A stretch of DNA of 64,000 nucleotides from Pseudoalteromonas nigrifaciens. Its GTDB lineage: Bacteria > Pseudomonadota > Gammaproteobacteria > Enterobacterales > Alteromonadaceae. Below, in pieces: positions 20,455-30,679 of the stretch. Made by a program: the position numbers and the translations under genes. The DNA is taken from NCBI RefSeq assembly GCF_002221505.1, contig NZ_CP011036.1, positions 2,480,001-2,544,000 of the forward strand, read 5' to 3'. Within the stretch, counting starts at the first letter, position 1; each line of letters opens with the position of its first letter. The notes beneath the pieces were generated by a model. It did not search any database. It was given only the letters and a program-made list of their open reading frames with translations, and was not told where the DNA came from.

Positions 20455-23400
20455 TTATTTAAGTTTAGCTTTTAAGCTAAGCGCTTCTTGTTGAACTTCT
20501 TCAGGGCCTTTATTAATAACGTCTTCGATAACCTTAAGCGCTGAGTCAAAATCATCTATTTCAATATAAGCGCGGGCTAAGTCTAATTTAGCAGAATAAC
20601 CGCCACTTTCAGCATCAACATCTGTTGGGTTATCGCCGGCCAGTAATGAGTCAAAATCACCTAGCCCTACGTCCATATTCACATCATCGTAAGGTTCGTG
20701 CTCTGTATCTGCGTCGTCACTTTGCTCTAATAACGCATCAATATCTACAAACTCATCTTTGCTAGTTTGCTCAATAGTATTGCTGTTAACAGTTGGCTGT
20801 GGCACTAAAGCTGATTCATCAGTATCTATTTCATCACTGAGTAAGTTATTAAAATCAACGTCAAACTCACTACTGTCTGCAATATCCAGCTCATCGGCAT
20901 CGGCTAATTCATTTAGTAATGCATCAAAGTCGGTCTGAGTTAAATCGGCCATAAACTCGTCATCAAGCTCATCATCCGATGCAACTTCACCGTTATGCGG
21001 TAACTCTGTTGGCATTAATGCCGCTTCACGGTCTACATTTGTTTGCTCATCAATTAACTTCTCATCTAACTCTTCATTTAATTGCTCAATTTGAATATCG
21101 TCTACTTCGTTAAGCAAATCATCACTAACGTCATCATTTAATTGCTGCTCAGACGAATTACTTGCATCAACCTCTGGTGGTGAGGTTATTGGTAATAATT
21201 CATCTTCATTTTGTTGTTCACTATCGAGCTCTGAAAAATCGTTTTCAATTAATAGTTCATCGTCAAAGTCATCATCTAAACTATCTAAATTACCACCTGC
21301 TAGTAGCGAGTTTGCAAGATCTTGTTCAGCTTGACTCGAGGCTATGTCTTTAGCATCACCATCCAAGTTATCGCCTTGCAGCTCTTGCGGGGTAAACGCT
21401 TGTTGTTCATCTGCCGCTAGTATTGCATCGTCATTCAGATCTAGCTCAGGGTATTCGTCTACATCAAGATCTTCATTTGGCGCTGTTACATCAGCCGCTG
21501 CTACATCAGGCACTGACTCATCTGCTAATAATTCAGATTCATCGTTTTCAATACCCAGAGGGTCGTCACCTAATTCAGCTTCTGTTACATCATTTAAATC
21601 ATCAACCGACCACTGAGGGGTTTCTACATACTCTTCATCATCGGATGCTTGTTGTAGCTCATTTAAAAGCTCATCAACACTTTTTAAATTCTCGTCATTA
21701 TATTCTTCAAGCGCATCTTCAGGATCGAGTAACGTCTGCGACGTATCTGAATAATCCTCTATCATTGAGTCGCCAAAATCGTCTTGATCTTCTACTGTAA
21801 GCTCTGGTTCTGACTCAAGTGCTGACCCGGTATTTTCACTTAATGAAGAGGCAACAGATTCAGCGTCTTCACTATTTAACTCTTGCTGAGCTTTTTCTAA
21901 ATCCTCTACTGATTCAGCAAGTGCTGTATCTATTTGTGTATCATGCTCATCAAGGTCGTCGTCTAAGTTATCAATTAAGCTATCAATATCATCTAAGTCA
22001 AAGTCGTCGGTTTCTTCTACTAACTCAGCTGTATTGTTTTGCTCTTCAAGCGGTGTTTCAGGCTGCTCTTCATCGCCCTGAACGCTTGCTTCATCTATTA
22101 AGCTGTCGATGTCGTCAATGTTATCTAAGTCAACGTCATCGGTTTCTTCTACTAACTCAGCTGTATTATTTTGCTCTTCAAGCGCTGTTTCAGGCTGCTC
22201 TTCATCGCTTTGTTCGTTTGCTTCATCAATTAAGCTGTCGATGTCATCAATGTTATCTAAGTCAACGTCATCGGTTTCTTCTACTAACTCAGCTATATTA
22301 TTTTGCTCTTCAAGCGGTGTTTCAGGCTGCTCTTCATCGCCATGCTCGCTTGCTTCATCAATTAAGTTGTCGATGTCGTCAATGTTATCTAAGTCAACGT
22401 CATCGGTTTCTTCTACTAACTCAGCTGTATTATTTTGCTCTTCAAGCGCTGTTTCAGGCTGCTCTTCATCGGTTTGTTCACTAACCTCGTCGATTGAGTT
22501 ATCGATGTCGCCAATATCAACATCATCATTTTTTTCTACGAGTTCTGTAACGCTGCTTTGCTCTTCAGGCAGATCATCGCCCTGCTCACTTACTTCATCG
22601 ATTAAGCTATCGATATCGTCAATATCAACATCATCATTTTTTTCTACGCGTTCTGTAGCACTGCTTTGTTCTTCAGGCAGATCATCGCCCTGAACGTTTG
22701 CTTCATCGATTAAGCTGTCGATATCGTCAATATCAAAGTCGTCGTTTTCTTCAACTAGCTCTGTAACGCTGCTTTGCTCTTCAAGCAGATCATCGCCCTG
22801 TTCACTTACTTCATCGATTAAGCTGTCGATATCATCTAAGTCAAAATCATCGTTTTCTTCAACTAGCTCTGTAGCGCTGCTTTGCTCTTCAGGCAGATCA
22901 TCGCTCTGCTCGCTTACTTCATCGATTAAGCTATCGATGTCGTCAATATCAACATCATCGTTTTCTTCAACTAGCTCTGTAGCGCTGCTTTGTTCTTCAA
23001 GCAAATCATCGCCCTGAACGTTTGCTTCGTCGATTAAGCTGTCGATATCGTCTAAATCAAAGTCGTCGTTTTCCTCTACCAACTCTTCTGCATTGTTTGG
23101 TGTTGATGATTGCTCTGACTCTAATAAATCATCAATATCAAAATCGTCATCTTCACTTGCTAACTCTTCGCTAAAGGCAGATATTTCATCGTGGGAATCC
23201 CCACTTCCTGGTGCTACTTTGTCGCTATCACTCGATTCAATTTCTGGTAAACTATCGTCTTCATCAAATAAGCTATCTAAATCATCGGCACTTAAAATAT
23301 CATCACTGCTTTGTGATGTGTTTAAGTCTAAATCAATAGTGTCCTCTAAGCTTTCATCTACAGGCTCATCAAAGCCTTGCTGCATAAAAATATCGAGCTC

Positions 23401-24552
23401 ATCATCGTCTTGGCCATTTTCATCATCAAAAATAATGTCATCACTCAGTAAGCCTTCTAACTCATCTTGATCTAATAAATTGCTATCATCTAATGAGTCG
23501 TCAAACGCTACATCGTCATCTAACAGCGCGTCATCCGAAATTCCGTCATCTAATTGAACACTTAAATCATCCAATGGATCAGGAATAATAGGATCCTCGT
23601 GGCTAGCAGCACTTACAACATCATCGCTGTCATCACTGCTGTAAACGGGAGTTTGCGGTAAAAACTCATCATCATCTTGGTTATTTTGTTCGGTGTTATT
23701 TGCGCGTTTACGTAACAACATTACAACGGCAAAAATAATTAATAATGCAGGTATAGTCATTAACAAAATTAAAACCAGCGGATTAGATAGCAAGGCCCCT
23801 AAGTCAAATTCAGCATCTTGTTTGACGTCTTCGATTTTTTGTTGCGCTATTATTTCATTTTGTTTAACTATTAAGTCTTTAAGTTGCAGCTGTATTTCGC
23901 TGTCTTGGCCTAGTTGCTCGCGTAAGTTTTTTAGCTCTTGTGAAATACCTGTGAGTTGTTTTTTAAGCTTGTTATTCTCTACTAATATTTCTTCGACATT
24001 GTTTACCGAACTTTTAAATTGCTGTTGCAGCTCAACCAATCTATTACTTTGATCCGTTTTTATGTCATTGAGTTCTTTTTGTAATTCTTTTTTAGCTTCG
24101 TCTACGTCAACTTTACGCGCTTGCGTTACTTTGGTTTGAGCTGTATTAATTTCGCTTTGCGTTAGCGTGCCGTTTTTCTTTTTTTCCCATAACTTGTCGT
24201 CTTGTTCAGAGCGCTGTCTTGCTAGCTCAGAGCTAACACTTTTTATTTCAGCTAAGGTGGGTATGTTTAAGTAGGCACCACTTTGCATGTGGTTAAGGTT
24301 TTGTTCTAAAAATGAATTTGGATTTTTGTTATACAAGGCCTGCATAACTTGATAAATGCTTACAGAGTTATCAGGACGAACTTTAACAGCAATACGCCAG
24401 AGTGTATCGGTCGGTTTTATTGGCCCTATTGTTCGTCCTTGCGCACCATAGTCAACGCCTTTAGGCCCCTTTAGTTGGGTACTGTCTTGAGAGTAAACAG
24501 AAGTGACTATCAATGCAGACGCCAATATAATAAGTGAAGCTAAACCGCGCAT
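20455..24552 (-). CDS. fimV: FimV-like polar/peptidoglycan-binding protein, highly acidic
   Basis: The 1365-residue protein has a signal peptide (1-21) and a LysM-like FimV N-terminal domain (about 40-100, PTDTLWRIAVKV). A Q/E-rich coiled coil (about 140-245) leads to one membrane helix (255-280) and a very acidic cytoplasmic region of about 1000 residues. A short TPR-like FimV C-terminal domain ends it (about 1315-1365, LDLARAYIEIDDFDSALKVI). In Pseudomonas and Vibrio FimV/HubP proteins organise the cell pole, affecting type IV pili, flagella and chemosensory placement. Residues 495-861 are tandem repeats (separate entry). The location beside truA and asd is the usual fimV/hubP locus. Confidence 0.92.
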   Translation of the reverse strand: MRGLASLIILASALIVTSVYSQDSTQLKGPKGVDYGAQGRTIGPIKPTDTLWRIAVKVRPDNSVSIYQVMQALYNKNPNSFLEQNLNHMQSGAYLNIPTLAEIKSVSSELARQRSEQDDKLWEKKKNGTLTQSEINTAQTKVTQARKVDVDEAKKELQKELNDIKTDQSNRLVELQQQFKSSVNNVEEILVENNKLKKQLTGISQELKNLREQLGQDSEIQLQLKDLIVKQNEIIAQQKIEDVKQDAEFDLGALLSNPLVLILLMTIPALLIIFAVVMLLRKRANNTEQNNQDDDEFLPQTPVYSSDDSDDVVSAASHEDPIIPDPLDDLSVQLDDGISDDALLDDDVAFDDSLDDSNLLDQDELEGLLSDDIIFDDENGQDDDELDIFMQQGFDEPVDESLEDTIDLDLNTSQSSDDILSADDLDSLFDEDDSLPEIESSDSDKVAPGSGDSHDEISAFSEELASEDDDFDIDDLLESEQSSTPNNAEELVEENDDFDLDDIDSLIDEANVQGDDLLEEQSSATELVEENDDVDIDDIDSLIDEVSEQSDDLPEEQSSATELVEENDDFDLDDIDSLIDEVSEQGDDLLEEQSSVTELVEENDDFDIDDIDSLIDEANVQGDDLPEEQSSATERVEKNDDVDIDDIDSLIDEVSEQGDDLPEEQSSVTELVEKNDDVDIGDIDNSIDEVSEQTDEEQPETALEEQNNTAELVEETDDVDLDNIDDIDNLIDEASEHGDEEQPETPLEEQNNIAELVEETDDVDLDNIDDIDSLIDEANEQSDEEQPETALEEQNNTAELVEETDDVDLDNIDDIDSLIDEASVQGDEEQPETPLEEQNNTAELVEETDDFDLDDIDSLIDNLDDDLDEHDTQIDTALAESVEDLEKAQQELNSEDAESVASSLSENTGSALESEPELTVEDQDDFGDSMIEDYSDTSQTLLDPEDALEEYNDENLKSVDELLNELQQASDDEEYVETPQWSVDDLNDVTEAELGDDPLGIENDESELLADESVPDVAAADVTAPNEDLDVDEYPELDLNDDAILAADEQQAFTPQELQGDNLDGDAKDIASSQAEQDLANSLLAGGNLDSLDDDFDDELLIENDFSELDSEQQNEDELLPITSPPEVDASNSSEQQLNDDVSDDLLNEVDDIQIEQLNEELDEKLIDEQTNVDREAALMPTELPHNGEVASDDELDDEFMADLTQTDFDALLNELADADELDIADSSEFDVDFNNLLSDEIDTDESALVPQPTVNSNTIEQTSKDEFVDIDALLEQSDDADTEHEPYDDVNMDVGLGDFDSLLAGDNPTDVDAESGGYSAKLDLARAYIEIDDFDSALKVIEDVINKGPEEVQQEALSLKAKLK
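21970..23070 (-). repeat. Coding tandem repeats in fimV
   Basis: FimV residues 495-861 hold about 9.3 repeats. Five units of 36 residues (108 bp; core DDIDSLIDE then QGDDL.EEQSS) are followed by one 40-residue hybrid. Three 44-residue units (132 bp; core DDVDLDNIDDIDSLIDE then EEQPETALEEQNN) and a partial unit end the array. Neighbouring units are nearly identical in DNA, so copy number should vary by slippage or recombination. All units are in phase and keep the frame. HubP of Vibrio also has acidic repeats. Confidence 0.92.
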
Positions 24553-24900
24553 GCTGATCCTTTAATGTTTAAATGTTAACGTAGCGCCACAAAATAGGCG
24601 CATAAACATTGATTATTCTTGCCGTTATCAACCAAATGGCTGACTCACATTTTTTATTACAATCTATTTTTATTGCAAGCTCTATTCCAGTTACAAACTA
24701 TAAACCAGTTAGCCACTAATATCCATCGCAACACTTTGAAAATAAATACCTTAAATTTATAATTAAAAGTATTTAAATCTGTTATATCAACATCTTTATA
24801 CGCTTTTAAATTATATGCGGCAATTAATTGACAGCCATATAAACAAAAAGCGGCAAACAAATAATGTTTACCGCTTTTTTTGCTTTAAAGCTATAAGTAA
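24553..24900. other. Intergenic region between asd and fimV
   Basis: This gap holds the fimV promoter side and the asd terminator. A 67-codon frame (24657-24860) has no family features and runs into the terminator, so I do not call it a gene. Confidence 0.6.
24845..24880 (-). terminator. asd terminator
   Basis: The stem AAAAAGCGGCAAACA / TGTTTACCGCTTTTT (one mismatch) with a T-run lies 20 bp past the asd stop on the minus strand. Confidence 0.85.
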
Positions 24901-25917
24901 TTACATGTAGTTAGCAATAAGCTCTTCTGCAATTTGTATGCTATTTGTTGCTGCACCTTTGCGGGTATTATCGCTTACAACCCACATATTTAAACCATGT
25001 GGATGTGAAATATCGGCGCGTAAACGACCAATATAAACTGTGTCATTACCGCTGGCATCAGATACCGCTGTTGGGTAATCGCCCGCATCATCAATAAGCT
25101 CAACACCTGGCGCGTCGTTTAATAACTGTTTTACGTGTTCAAGGTCATATGGCATACGTGTTTCTATATTGATTGACTCTGAATGACCAAAAAATACAGG
25201 TACTCTTACACACGTTGGGTTTACTGCAATGGTAGTATCGCCTAATATTTTATGCGTTTCGTTAACCATTTTCATTTCTTCACGGGTGTAGCCGTTATCT
25301 TCAAATACATCTATTTGTGGGATCACGTTAAACGCAATTTGCTTCGGAAATACATCGCTGTCAACTGGGCGGGCATTCATTAAGTTAGCGGTTTGCTTTG
25401 CTAACTCATCAACCGCTTTTTTACCTGCGCCCGACACTGCTTGATATGTTGATACATTAATACGGTCAATTCCGTAAGCATCGTATATTGGTTTTAGTGC
25501 CAACATCATCTGAATAGTTGAACAGTTAGGATTGGCAATTATGTTACGATTTCTAAAGTCAGCTAAGCTTGCTGCGTTAACTTCAGGTACGATTAGAGGG
25601 ACTTCAAAATCATTTCTAAAAAATGATGTATTGTCGATTACTACACAACCAGCATCTGCAGCAATTGGCGCGTACTGCTCTGATACACTGCCACCAGCAG
25701 AGAAGAAACCTATGTGCGCTTGGCTAAAGTCAAAGCCTTCAACATCAAGTACTTCTATGGTCTCACCACAATACTTAATGTCTTCGCCTGCACTGCGGCT
25801 GCTAGCAAGTAAAAAAAGTTGATCCACTGGAAATTTGCGATCTGCTAATGTTTCAATGATTTGACGACCAACTAAACCTGTAGCACCAAGTACCACAACG
25901 TTATATTTTTGCGACAT
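24901..25917 (-). CDS. asd: Aspartate-semialdehyde dehydrogenase
   Basis: The enzyme reduces aspartyl phosphate to aspartate semialdehyde, the branch point to lysine, threonine, methionine and diaminopimelate. The nucleotide-binding motif GATGLVGR is at 11-18 and the catalytic Cys132 lies in NPNCSTIQM. The 338-residue length fits the shorter class of the family. It follows pdxB by 45 bp, so the two are probably co-transcribed. In E. coli this locus carries the Asd-like usg; here the catalytic cysteine is kept, so a true Asd is likely. Confidence 0.94.
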   Translation of the reverse strand: MSQKYNVVVLGATGLVGRQIIETLADRKFPVDQLFLLASSRSAGEDIKYCGETIEVLDVEGFDFSQAHIGFFSAGGSVSEQYAPIAADAGCVVIDNTSFFRNDFEVPLIVPEVNAASLADFRNRNIIANPNCSTIQMMLALKPIYDAYGIDRINVSTYQAVSGAGKKAVDELAKQTANLMNARPVDSDVFPKQIAFNVIPQIDVFEDNGYTREEMKMVNETHKILGDTTIAVNPTCVRVPVFFGHSESINIETRMPYDLEHVKQLLNDAPGVELIDDAGDYPTAVSDASGNDTVYIGRLRADISHPHGLNMWVVSDNTRKGAATNSIQIAEELIANYM

Positions 25918-25962
25918 ATTTATTCCTCTTTAAGCGATATTAAAACAACATCGCTAGTTAAA

Positions 25963-27084
25963 TTAGTTTGCAACAGTAAACCCAAGCTGGGCTAAAGTGG
26001 CTAGTTGCGAGCTAACACCTTGTATTGTCAAAGTGCTAAATTCTCGTCTTTCAGGGTAGTTTTTACGTAAACTATCAAAACCGTTATTTGCTAAATCACG
26101 CAGTAAAATACCGTCATCACGGCGTACGTCGTAAATTAAATGCACCAAACGCGCAATATCAGCTTCATTAAAATTTTGTCCTAATGTAGCTTGAGTAATT
26201 GCAGGCACTGGTAAAAATTCGTCGAGCGACCTTGTTGCTTCTATCCCTTTGAGTTCACAAAACTTTTGATACAATATTTGTGTACCACGGGCTTTCCCTT
26301 CAAGGGTATGCCCTGCAATATGAACGCTTGCATAGCGCACATGCTCTAGTAGCTCAGTTAAAATAGTGGGTTCGTCTTCCCATACATCAAGTACTAAATC
26401 TAAATCGGCACCCGCTTGCATCACTTCTAGTAATGCTTGATTGTCAATCACATCACCACGGCTTGCATTAATTAGCGTAAGCCCGGGTTTGAGCGCTTTT
26501 AATCTGGCTTTATCCATCATATGTAGCGTTTTATGCTCGCCACTTTTTATAAGAGGAACATGAAAAGTCACAATATCTGACTGCGCAAGTAATTGATCAA
26601 GCGCTACGTGCTCGTTTAATAAGCCTTGCGCATGTTTTATTGGATCACATAAAAGTACAGTTAAATTCAGCGCTTGTAATTTTTGCGCCAAACAACTGCC
26701 AATACTGCCAACGCCAACTATACCTATTGTTTGATTATTAAGTGGGCGGGCGTTTTCTTGGCTTAAGGCATATAAACTGCTTATTACATACTCGGCTACC
26801 GCAATTGCGTTGCAGCCCGGCGCGCTACTAAAGGCAATGTTTTTATCATTTAATAATTGCGTATCAATATGATCAACACCAATTGTTGCGGTGCCAACAA
26901 AGCTTAATTTGTTTGCATGTGCTAAAAGTTCATTATTAACCAGAGTGACTGAGCGAGTAAGCAGCACATCTACGTCTATTAGTTGATCGGCTGTTAATTG
27001 TCGCCCATCAAAACGCTCAACTTCACCAATGTCTGCAAAGTACTGCTCAACTAAAGGCATATTCTGATCGGCAAGAATTTTCAT
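25963..27084 (-). CDS. pdxB: Erythronate-4-phosphate dehydrogenase
   Basis: PdxB oxidises 4-phosphoerythronate in the DXP-dependent route to pyridoxal phosphate. It has the D-2-hydroxyacid dehydrogenase fold, with NAD-binding GIVGVGSIGSCLAQKL at about 118-133 and HIAGHTLEGKARGT near 250. A C-terminal PdxB dimerisation domain follows. I start at the ATG at 27084 (MKILADQNMPL, 373 residues), the usual family start, not six codons upstream. It lies downstream of fabB behind a terminator. Confidence 0.95.
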   Translation of the reverse strand: MKILADQNMPLVEQYFADIGEVERFDGRQLTADQLIDVDVLLTRSVTLVNNELLAHANKLSFVGTATIGVDHIDTQLLNDKNIAFSSAPGCNAIAVAEYVISSLYALSQENARPLNNQTIGIVGVGSIGSCLAQKLQALNLTVLLCDPIKHAQGLLNEHVALDQLLAQSDIVTFHVPLIKSGEHKTLHMMDKARLKALKPGLTLINASRGDVIDNQALLEVMQAGADLDLVLDVWEDEPTILTELLEHVRYASVHIAGHTLEGKARGTQILYQKFCELKGIEATRSLDEFLPVPAITQATLGQNFNEADIARLVHLIYDVRRDDGILLRDLANNGFDSLRKNYPERREFSTLTIQGVSSQLATLAQLGFTVAN

Positions 27085-27147
27085 ACAGAGTCCGTTTGGC
27101 AATTAAGAGTCGCTATTGTAACGAACAACCTAGGCTTTGCACAAACT

Positions 27148-27172
27148 AAAAAGCCGAGCAATGCTCGGCTTT
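27148..27172 (-). terminator. fabB terminator
   Basis: The stem AAAGCCGAGCA / TGCTCGGCTTT with a minimal loop lies just past the fabB stop on the minus strand, before pdxB. Confidence 0.85.
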
Positions 27173-27194
27173 AGGGTATTTAGTAAGAAACTAA

Positions 27195-28406
27195 TTAACC
27201 TTTATATTTACTCATAACTAAAGTGGCATTTGTACCACCAAAGCCAAAGCTATTCGACATTACAGTATTTAACTCAACATCACGACGTTCAGTCACAATA
27301 TCAAGACCTGCAGCTTGCTCGTCTAGTTCATCAATATTAATTGATGGTGCAACAAAGCCATGCTCTAGCATTAATAGTGAAAAAATAGCCTCGTGAACAC
27401 CCGCCGCACCGAGGGCGTGACCTGTCATTGCTTTAGTTGCGCTGATCATTGGTGAATTACCACCAAATACGTCTTGAATCGCGCCAAGCTCTTTAACATC
27501 GCCTACTGGAGTAGATGTGCCATGCGTATTTAAATAATCAATACTTTTTACGTCTTGCATAGCTTGGCGCATACAGCGTGCAGCACCTTCGCCAGAAGGA
27601 GCAACCATGTCGTAACCATCAGACGTTGCACCATAGCCAACAATCTCTGCGTAAATATGCGCACCACGTGCAAGAGCATGTTCAAGCTCTTCAACCACAA
27701 CAATACCGCCACCACCAGATATAACAAAACCATCGCGGTTTGCATCATACGTACGTGATGCTTTTTCTGGTGTTTCGTTATACTTAGTAGAAAGTGCGCC
27801 CATAGCGTCAAATTCCATTGCTAAAGTCCAGTGCAGCTCTTCACCACCACCAGCAAAAACAACATCTTGCTTGCCAAGTTGAATTTGTTCTACTGCATTA
27901 CCAATACAATGCGCTGATGTAGCACATGCCGAGCTAATAGAGTAATTAACACCTTTAATTTTAAACGGAGTTGCTAAACATGCCGACGTGGTGCTTGCCA
28001 TAGTACGTGGCACCATATAAGGACCTACACGCTTTACGCCTTTTTCGCGTAAAATATCAGCCGCTTCTACTTGCCATTTAGATGAGCCACCACCAGAACC
28101 AACTATAATACCCGTGCGCTCGTTTGACACTTGCTCGTCAGATAAACCTGAGTCTGCAATCGCTTGCGTCATTGAAATATAAGAATAGGCAGCAGCATCA
28201 CCCATAAAACGCATTGCTTTGCGGTCAACATGTTCTTTAACGTCAATATCAATTTTACCCGACACGTTGCTACGTAGCTTGTAATCGGCAAATTCTTGGT
28301 TAAACGCAATGCCACTACGGCCTGTTTTTAACGATTCTAATACTTCTTCTTTGTTGTTACCAATACTTGATACAACACCGATACCTGTAATTACGGCTCT
28401 TCTCAT
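27195..28406 (-). CDS. fabB: 3-oxoacyl-ACP synthase I
   Basis: FabB elongates acyl-ACP with malonyl-ACP and is needed for unsaturated fatty acids. The catalytic triad is Cys161 (SSACATSAH), His296 ([11 protein letters not shown]) and His331 ([10 protein letters not shown]). It is 403 residues long. The upstream region shares a divergent promoter with mnmC and carries a FabR-like palindrome. A fabB-mnmC divergent pair is the same as in E. coli. Confidence 0.97.
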   Translation of the reverse strand: MRRAVITGIGVVSSIGNNKEEVLESLKTGRSGIAFNQEFADYKLRSNVSGKIDIDVKEHVDRKAMRFMGDAAAYSYISMTQAIADSGLSDEQVSNERTGIIVGSGGGSSKWQVEAADILREKGVKRVGPYMVPRTMASTTSACLATPFKIKGVNYSISSACATSAHCIGNAVEQIQLGKQDVVFAGGGEELHWTLAMEFDAMGALSTKYNETPEKASRTYDANRDGFVISGGGGIVVVEELEHALARGAHIYAEIVGYGATSDGYDMVAPSGEGAARCMRQAMQDVKSIDYLNTHGTSTPVGDVKELGAIQDVFGGNSPMISATKAMTGHALGAAGVHEAIFSLLMLEHGFVAPSINIDELDEQAAGLDIVTERRDVELNTVMSNSFGFGGTNATLVMSKYKG

Positions 28407-28481
28407 GGGTAATTCCCTTAGCTTAATACTTAATTGCGTTCTATTTTACGCGAATTTAATCATCTAAGTGGTCAGCTTTCT

Positions 28482-28499
28482 AGCGTACACTTGTACTCT
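28482..28499 (-). promoter_or_regulatory. FabR-like operator upstream of fabB
   Basis: The near-perfect palindrome AGCGTACACTTGTACTCT (AG.GTACA/TGTAC.CT arms) lies about 75 bp upstream of the fabB start. FabR is known to repress fabA and fabB through a GTACA-N2-TGTAC type palindrome. A TAAAAT -10-like box lies between it and fabB. The match is by eye against remembered sites. Confidence 0.6.
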
Positions 28500-28587
28500 G
28501 AACTGCTAGCTTATAAATAACGCCAGACTATTTCAAAGAAAACACGTAAAATAATTAAAAAATTTCATCTCTAAAATTAAATGGGTC

Positions 28588-30597
28588 ATGATAAAAAACG
28601 CCAACATTCACTTTAACCACCAAGGCACACCTGTTGCCAATGACTTCGATGATATTTATTATTCTGACGATAATGGCTTAGCTGAATCTTATTATGTGTT
28701 TTATCAGCAAAACAATATAGATACACGGTTACAAAGCCATGACCAAGCACATTTTGTTATAGCCGAAACCGGTTTTGGCACCGGCCTTAACTTTTTAAAT
28801 ACATGCCAGCACTTTACTGACCACCTTGCACGCCAACAAGTTCAAAAGCAACTAGACTATGGTGTAAAACGGCTACACTTTATTGCCTTTGAAAAACACC
28901 CATTGAGTATAAGCGACTTAAGCAAAATATTAAAAGTATGGCCTGAACTTAATTTATTAAGTGAGCAACTTATCAGCCAGTATCCCATTAATTTAGCAGG
29001 CTGCCATCGGCTTGAATTTAATAATGGGACAATAGTGCTCGACCTATATTTTGGTGATGCACTGGAATCGATTAAAACAATGAGCTATCCGCGCTCCGGC
29101 ATAGTAGACGCTTGGTTTTTAGATGGTTTTGCACCGAGTAAAAACCCTGACATGTGGCAGCAAAGCCTGTTTGATACCATGGTTAACATTTCAAAAATAG
29201 GAGCTACCCTTGCTACCTTTACCGCTGCTGGCTTTGTTCGCCGTGGGTTAACCGATGCAGGCTTTACCATGCAAAAAGTTAAAGGGTTCGCGCACAAACG
29301 TAGCATGCTAATTGGCACATTAAAACACACTAACGATACACAATCAGCGCCAAGTTATTTTAATCACGATGTTAGCCCGCTTACTAATGTGGCGGTAATT
29401 GGTGGTGGTATTGCCAGTAGCTGTATTTTATACAGCCTAGCTAAGCGAGGTATTAGCAGCCAATTATTTTGCCAAGATGCTGCACCCGCTATGGGGGCAT
29501 CGCACAACGTGCAAGGAGCGGTATACCCTCATTTACAAGCAAAAAACTCTCCACACAGCGAGTTATTTGCGCATAGCTTTTTATATGCCAAACGGCTTTA
29601 TAAACAATTACTCAATGATGGTTTTAGTTTTGATCATAGCTGGTGCGGCGTATTGCAGCATGCAGTAAAACAGCCACTCACTGATCGCCATGAAAATTTA
29701 GCCCAGCAGCAATTATGGCCACAAACATTAATGCGTAACGTAACCGCAGAGCAAGGAGATACTATAGCCGGCGTTACTACTGGTTATTCTGGCGTATATT
29801 TTGAACAAGGTGGCTGGGTAAATCCACCACAACTAGTTAATGCTATGCTGAGCGCCGCCCATTGTTTATCGCCTTATGAAAGTACTTTTAACTGCCATAT
29901 AGAACAATTAGAAAAAACCAGCAACGGCTGGCTACTTTTTAGTAACGGCAAACAGTTTGGCCCCTTTAGCGATGTAATTATATGTGCAGGTGAGCACAGC
30001 GATGCATTTGCACAAACCAAAGTATTACCAATCGTTGGTGTACGCGGACAAGTATCGCATGTGCAATCAAGTGAGCAATCAACTAAACTAAAAACGGTGC
30101 TGTGCCATAAAGGCTATTTTACACCCGCTTATTTAGATCATCATTGCATGGGCGCAACGTTTGAAAAAAACACCAAAAGCCGACAAGTAACTGAGCAAGA
30201 CAACCTTAGTAATCGCGAGCAATTACTCAACTTTTACGGCCACTGTAATTTTGCAACTAGCTTAGGCAATATAACCGCAGCAAAAGCCGCAGTGCGTTGT
30301 AGTTTTATTGATCACTTACCTATGGCAGGAGAGTGGGTAGAGCAAAGCGATTACCTAACTGCCTTTGCTAATTTACGTTTAGGTAAACGCTATCAGTACC
30401 AAGCCCTAAGTAAAAAACAACAAGGGCTACATATTTTCACCGGCTTTGGTGCACGTGCTTTATGCAGTGCGCCACTTTGCAGTGAACACTTAATTAGCAG
30501 TTTAAACAACGAGCCGCGCCCGCTCAGCGAGCGTGTAAGCCAAGCTATTCACCCTGCTCGTTTTATAGTGCGTGATTTAATTCGTAATAAAATTTAA
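28588..30597 (+). CDS. mnmC: Bifunctional tRNA mnm5s2U biosynthesis enzyme MnmC
   Basis: The 669-residue fusion makes the last two steps of 5-methylaminomethyl-2-thiouridine at tRNA wobble position 34. The N-terminal methyltransferase (MnmC2, about 1-245) has the SAM motif ETGFGTGLNFLN near 65-76 and DAWFLDGFAPSKNPDMW near 170-186. The C-terminal FAD oxidoreductase (MnmC1, about 265-660) opens with VAVIGGGIASS. The two halves are in normal order and intact. It is divergent from fabB. Confidence 0.95.
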   Translation: MIKNANIHFNHQGTPVANDFDDIYYSDDNGLAESYYVFYQQNNIDTRLQSHDQAHFVIAETGFGTGLNFLNTCQHFTDHLARQQVQKQLDYGVKRLHFIAFEKHPLSISDLSKILKVWPELNLLSEQLISQYPINLAGCHRLEFNNGTIVLDLYFGDALESIKTMSYPRSGIVDAWFLDGFAPSKNPDMWQQSLFDTMVNISKIGATLATFTAAGFVRRGLTDAGFTMQKVKGFAHKRSMLIGTLKHTNDTQSAPSYFNHDVSPLTNVAVIGGGIASSCILYSLAKRGISSQLFCQDAAPAMGASHNVQGAVYPHLQAKNSPHSELFAHSFLYAKRLYKQLLNDGFSFDHSWCGVLQHAVKQPLTDRHENLAQQQLWPQTLMRNVTAEQGDTIAGVTTGYSGVYFEQGGWVNPPQLVNAMLSAAHCLSPYESTFNCHIEQLEKTSNGWLLFSNGKQFGPFSDVIICAGEHSDAFAQTKVLPIVGVRGQVSHVQSSEQSTKLKTVLCHKGYFTPAYLDHHCMGATFEKNTKSRQVTEQDNLSNREQLLNFYGHCNFATSLGNITAAKAAVRCSFIDHLPMAGEWVEQSDYLTAFANLRLGKRYQYQALSKKQQGLHIFTGFGARALCSAPLCSEHLISSLNNEPRPLSERVSQAIHPARFIVRDLIRNKI

Positions 30598-30679
30598 TCA
30601 GTTAGCTATACTTGAAAGGTATACCAACGAGTCACGATCTACTGTAAGCTGAAATAGCAAACAAATTTAGGAGTTAATG

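Noticed and set aside
21819..22693. Long plus-strand frames opposite fimV
   Set aside because: They mirror the acidic tandem repeats as Leu/His/Arg- or Ser-rich repeats; shadow frames of a repetitive gene.
21970..23070. CRISPR-like regular repeats
   Set aside because: The repeats are contiguous, in frame and translated in fimV, with no unique spacers and no cas genes; no CRISPR array is present in the window.
24657..24860. 67-codon minus-strand frame between asd and fimV
   Set aside because: No ribosome site, no family features, and its start lies within the asd terminator region.
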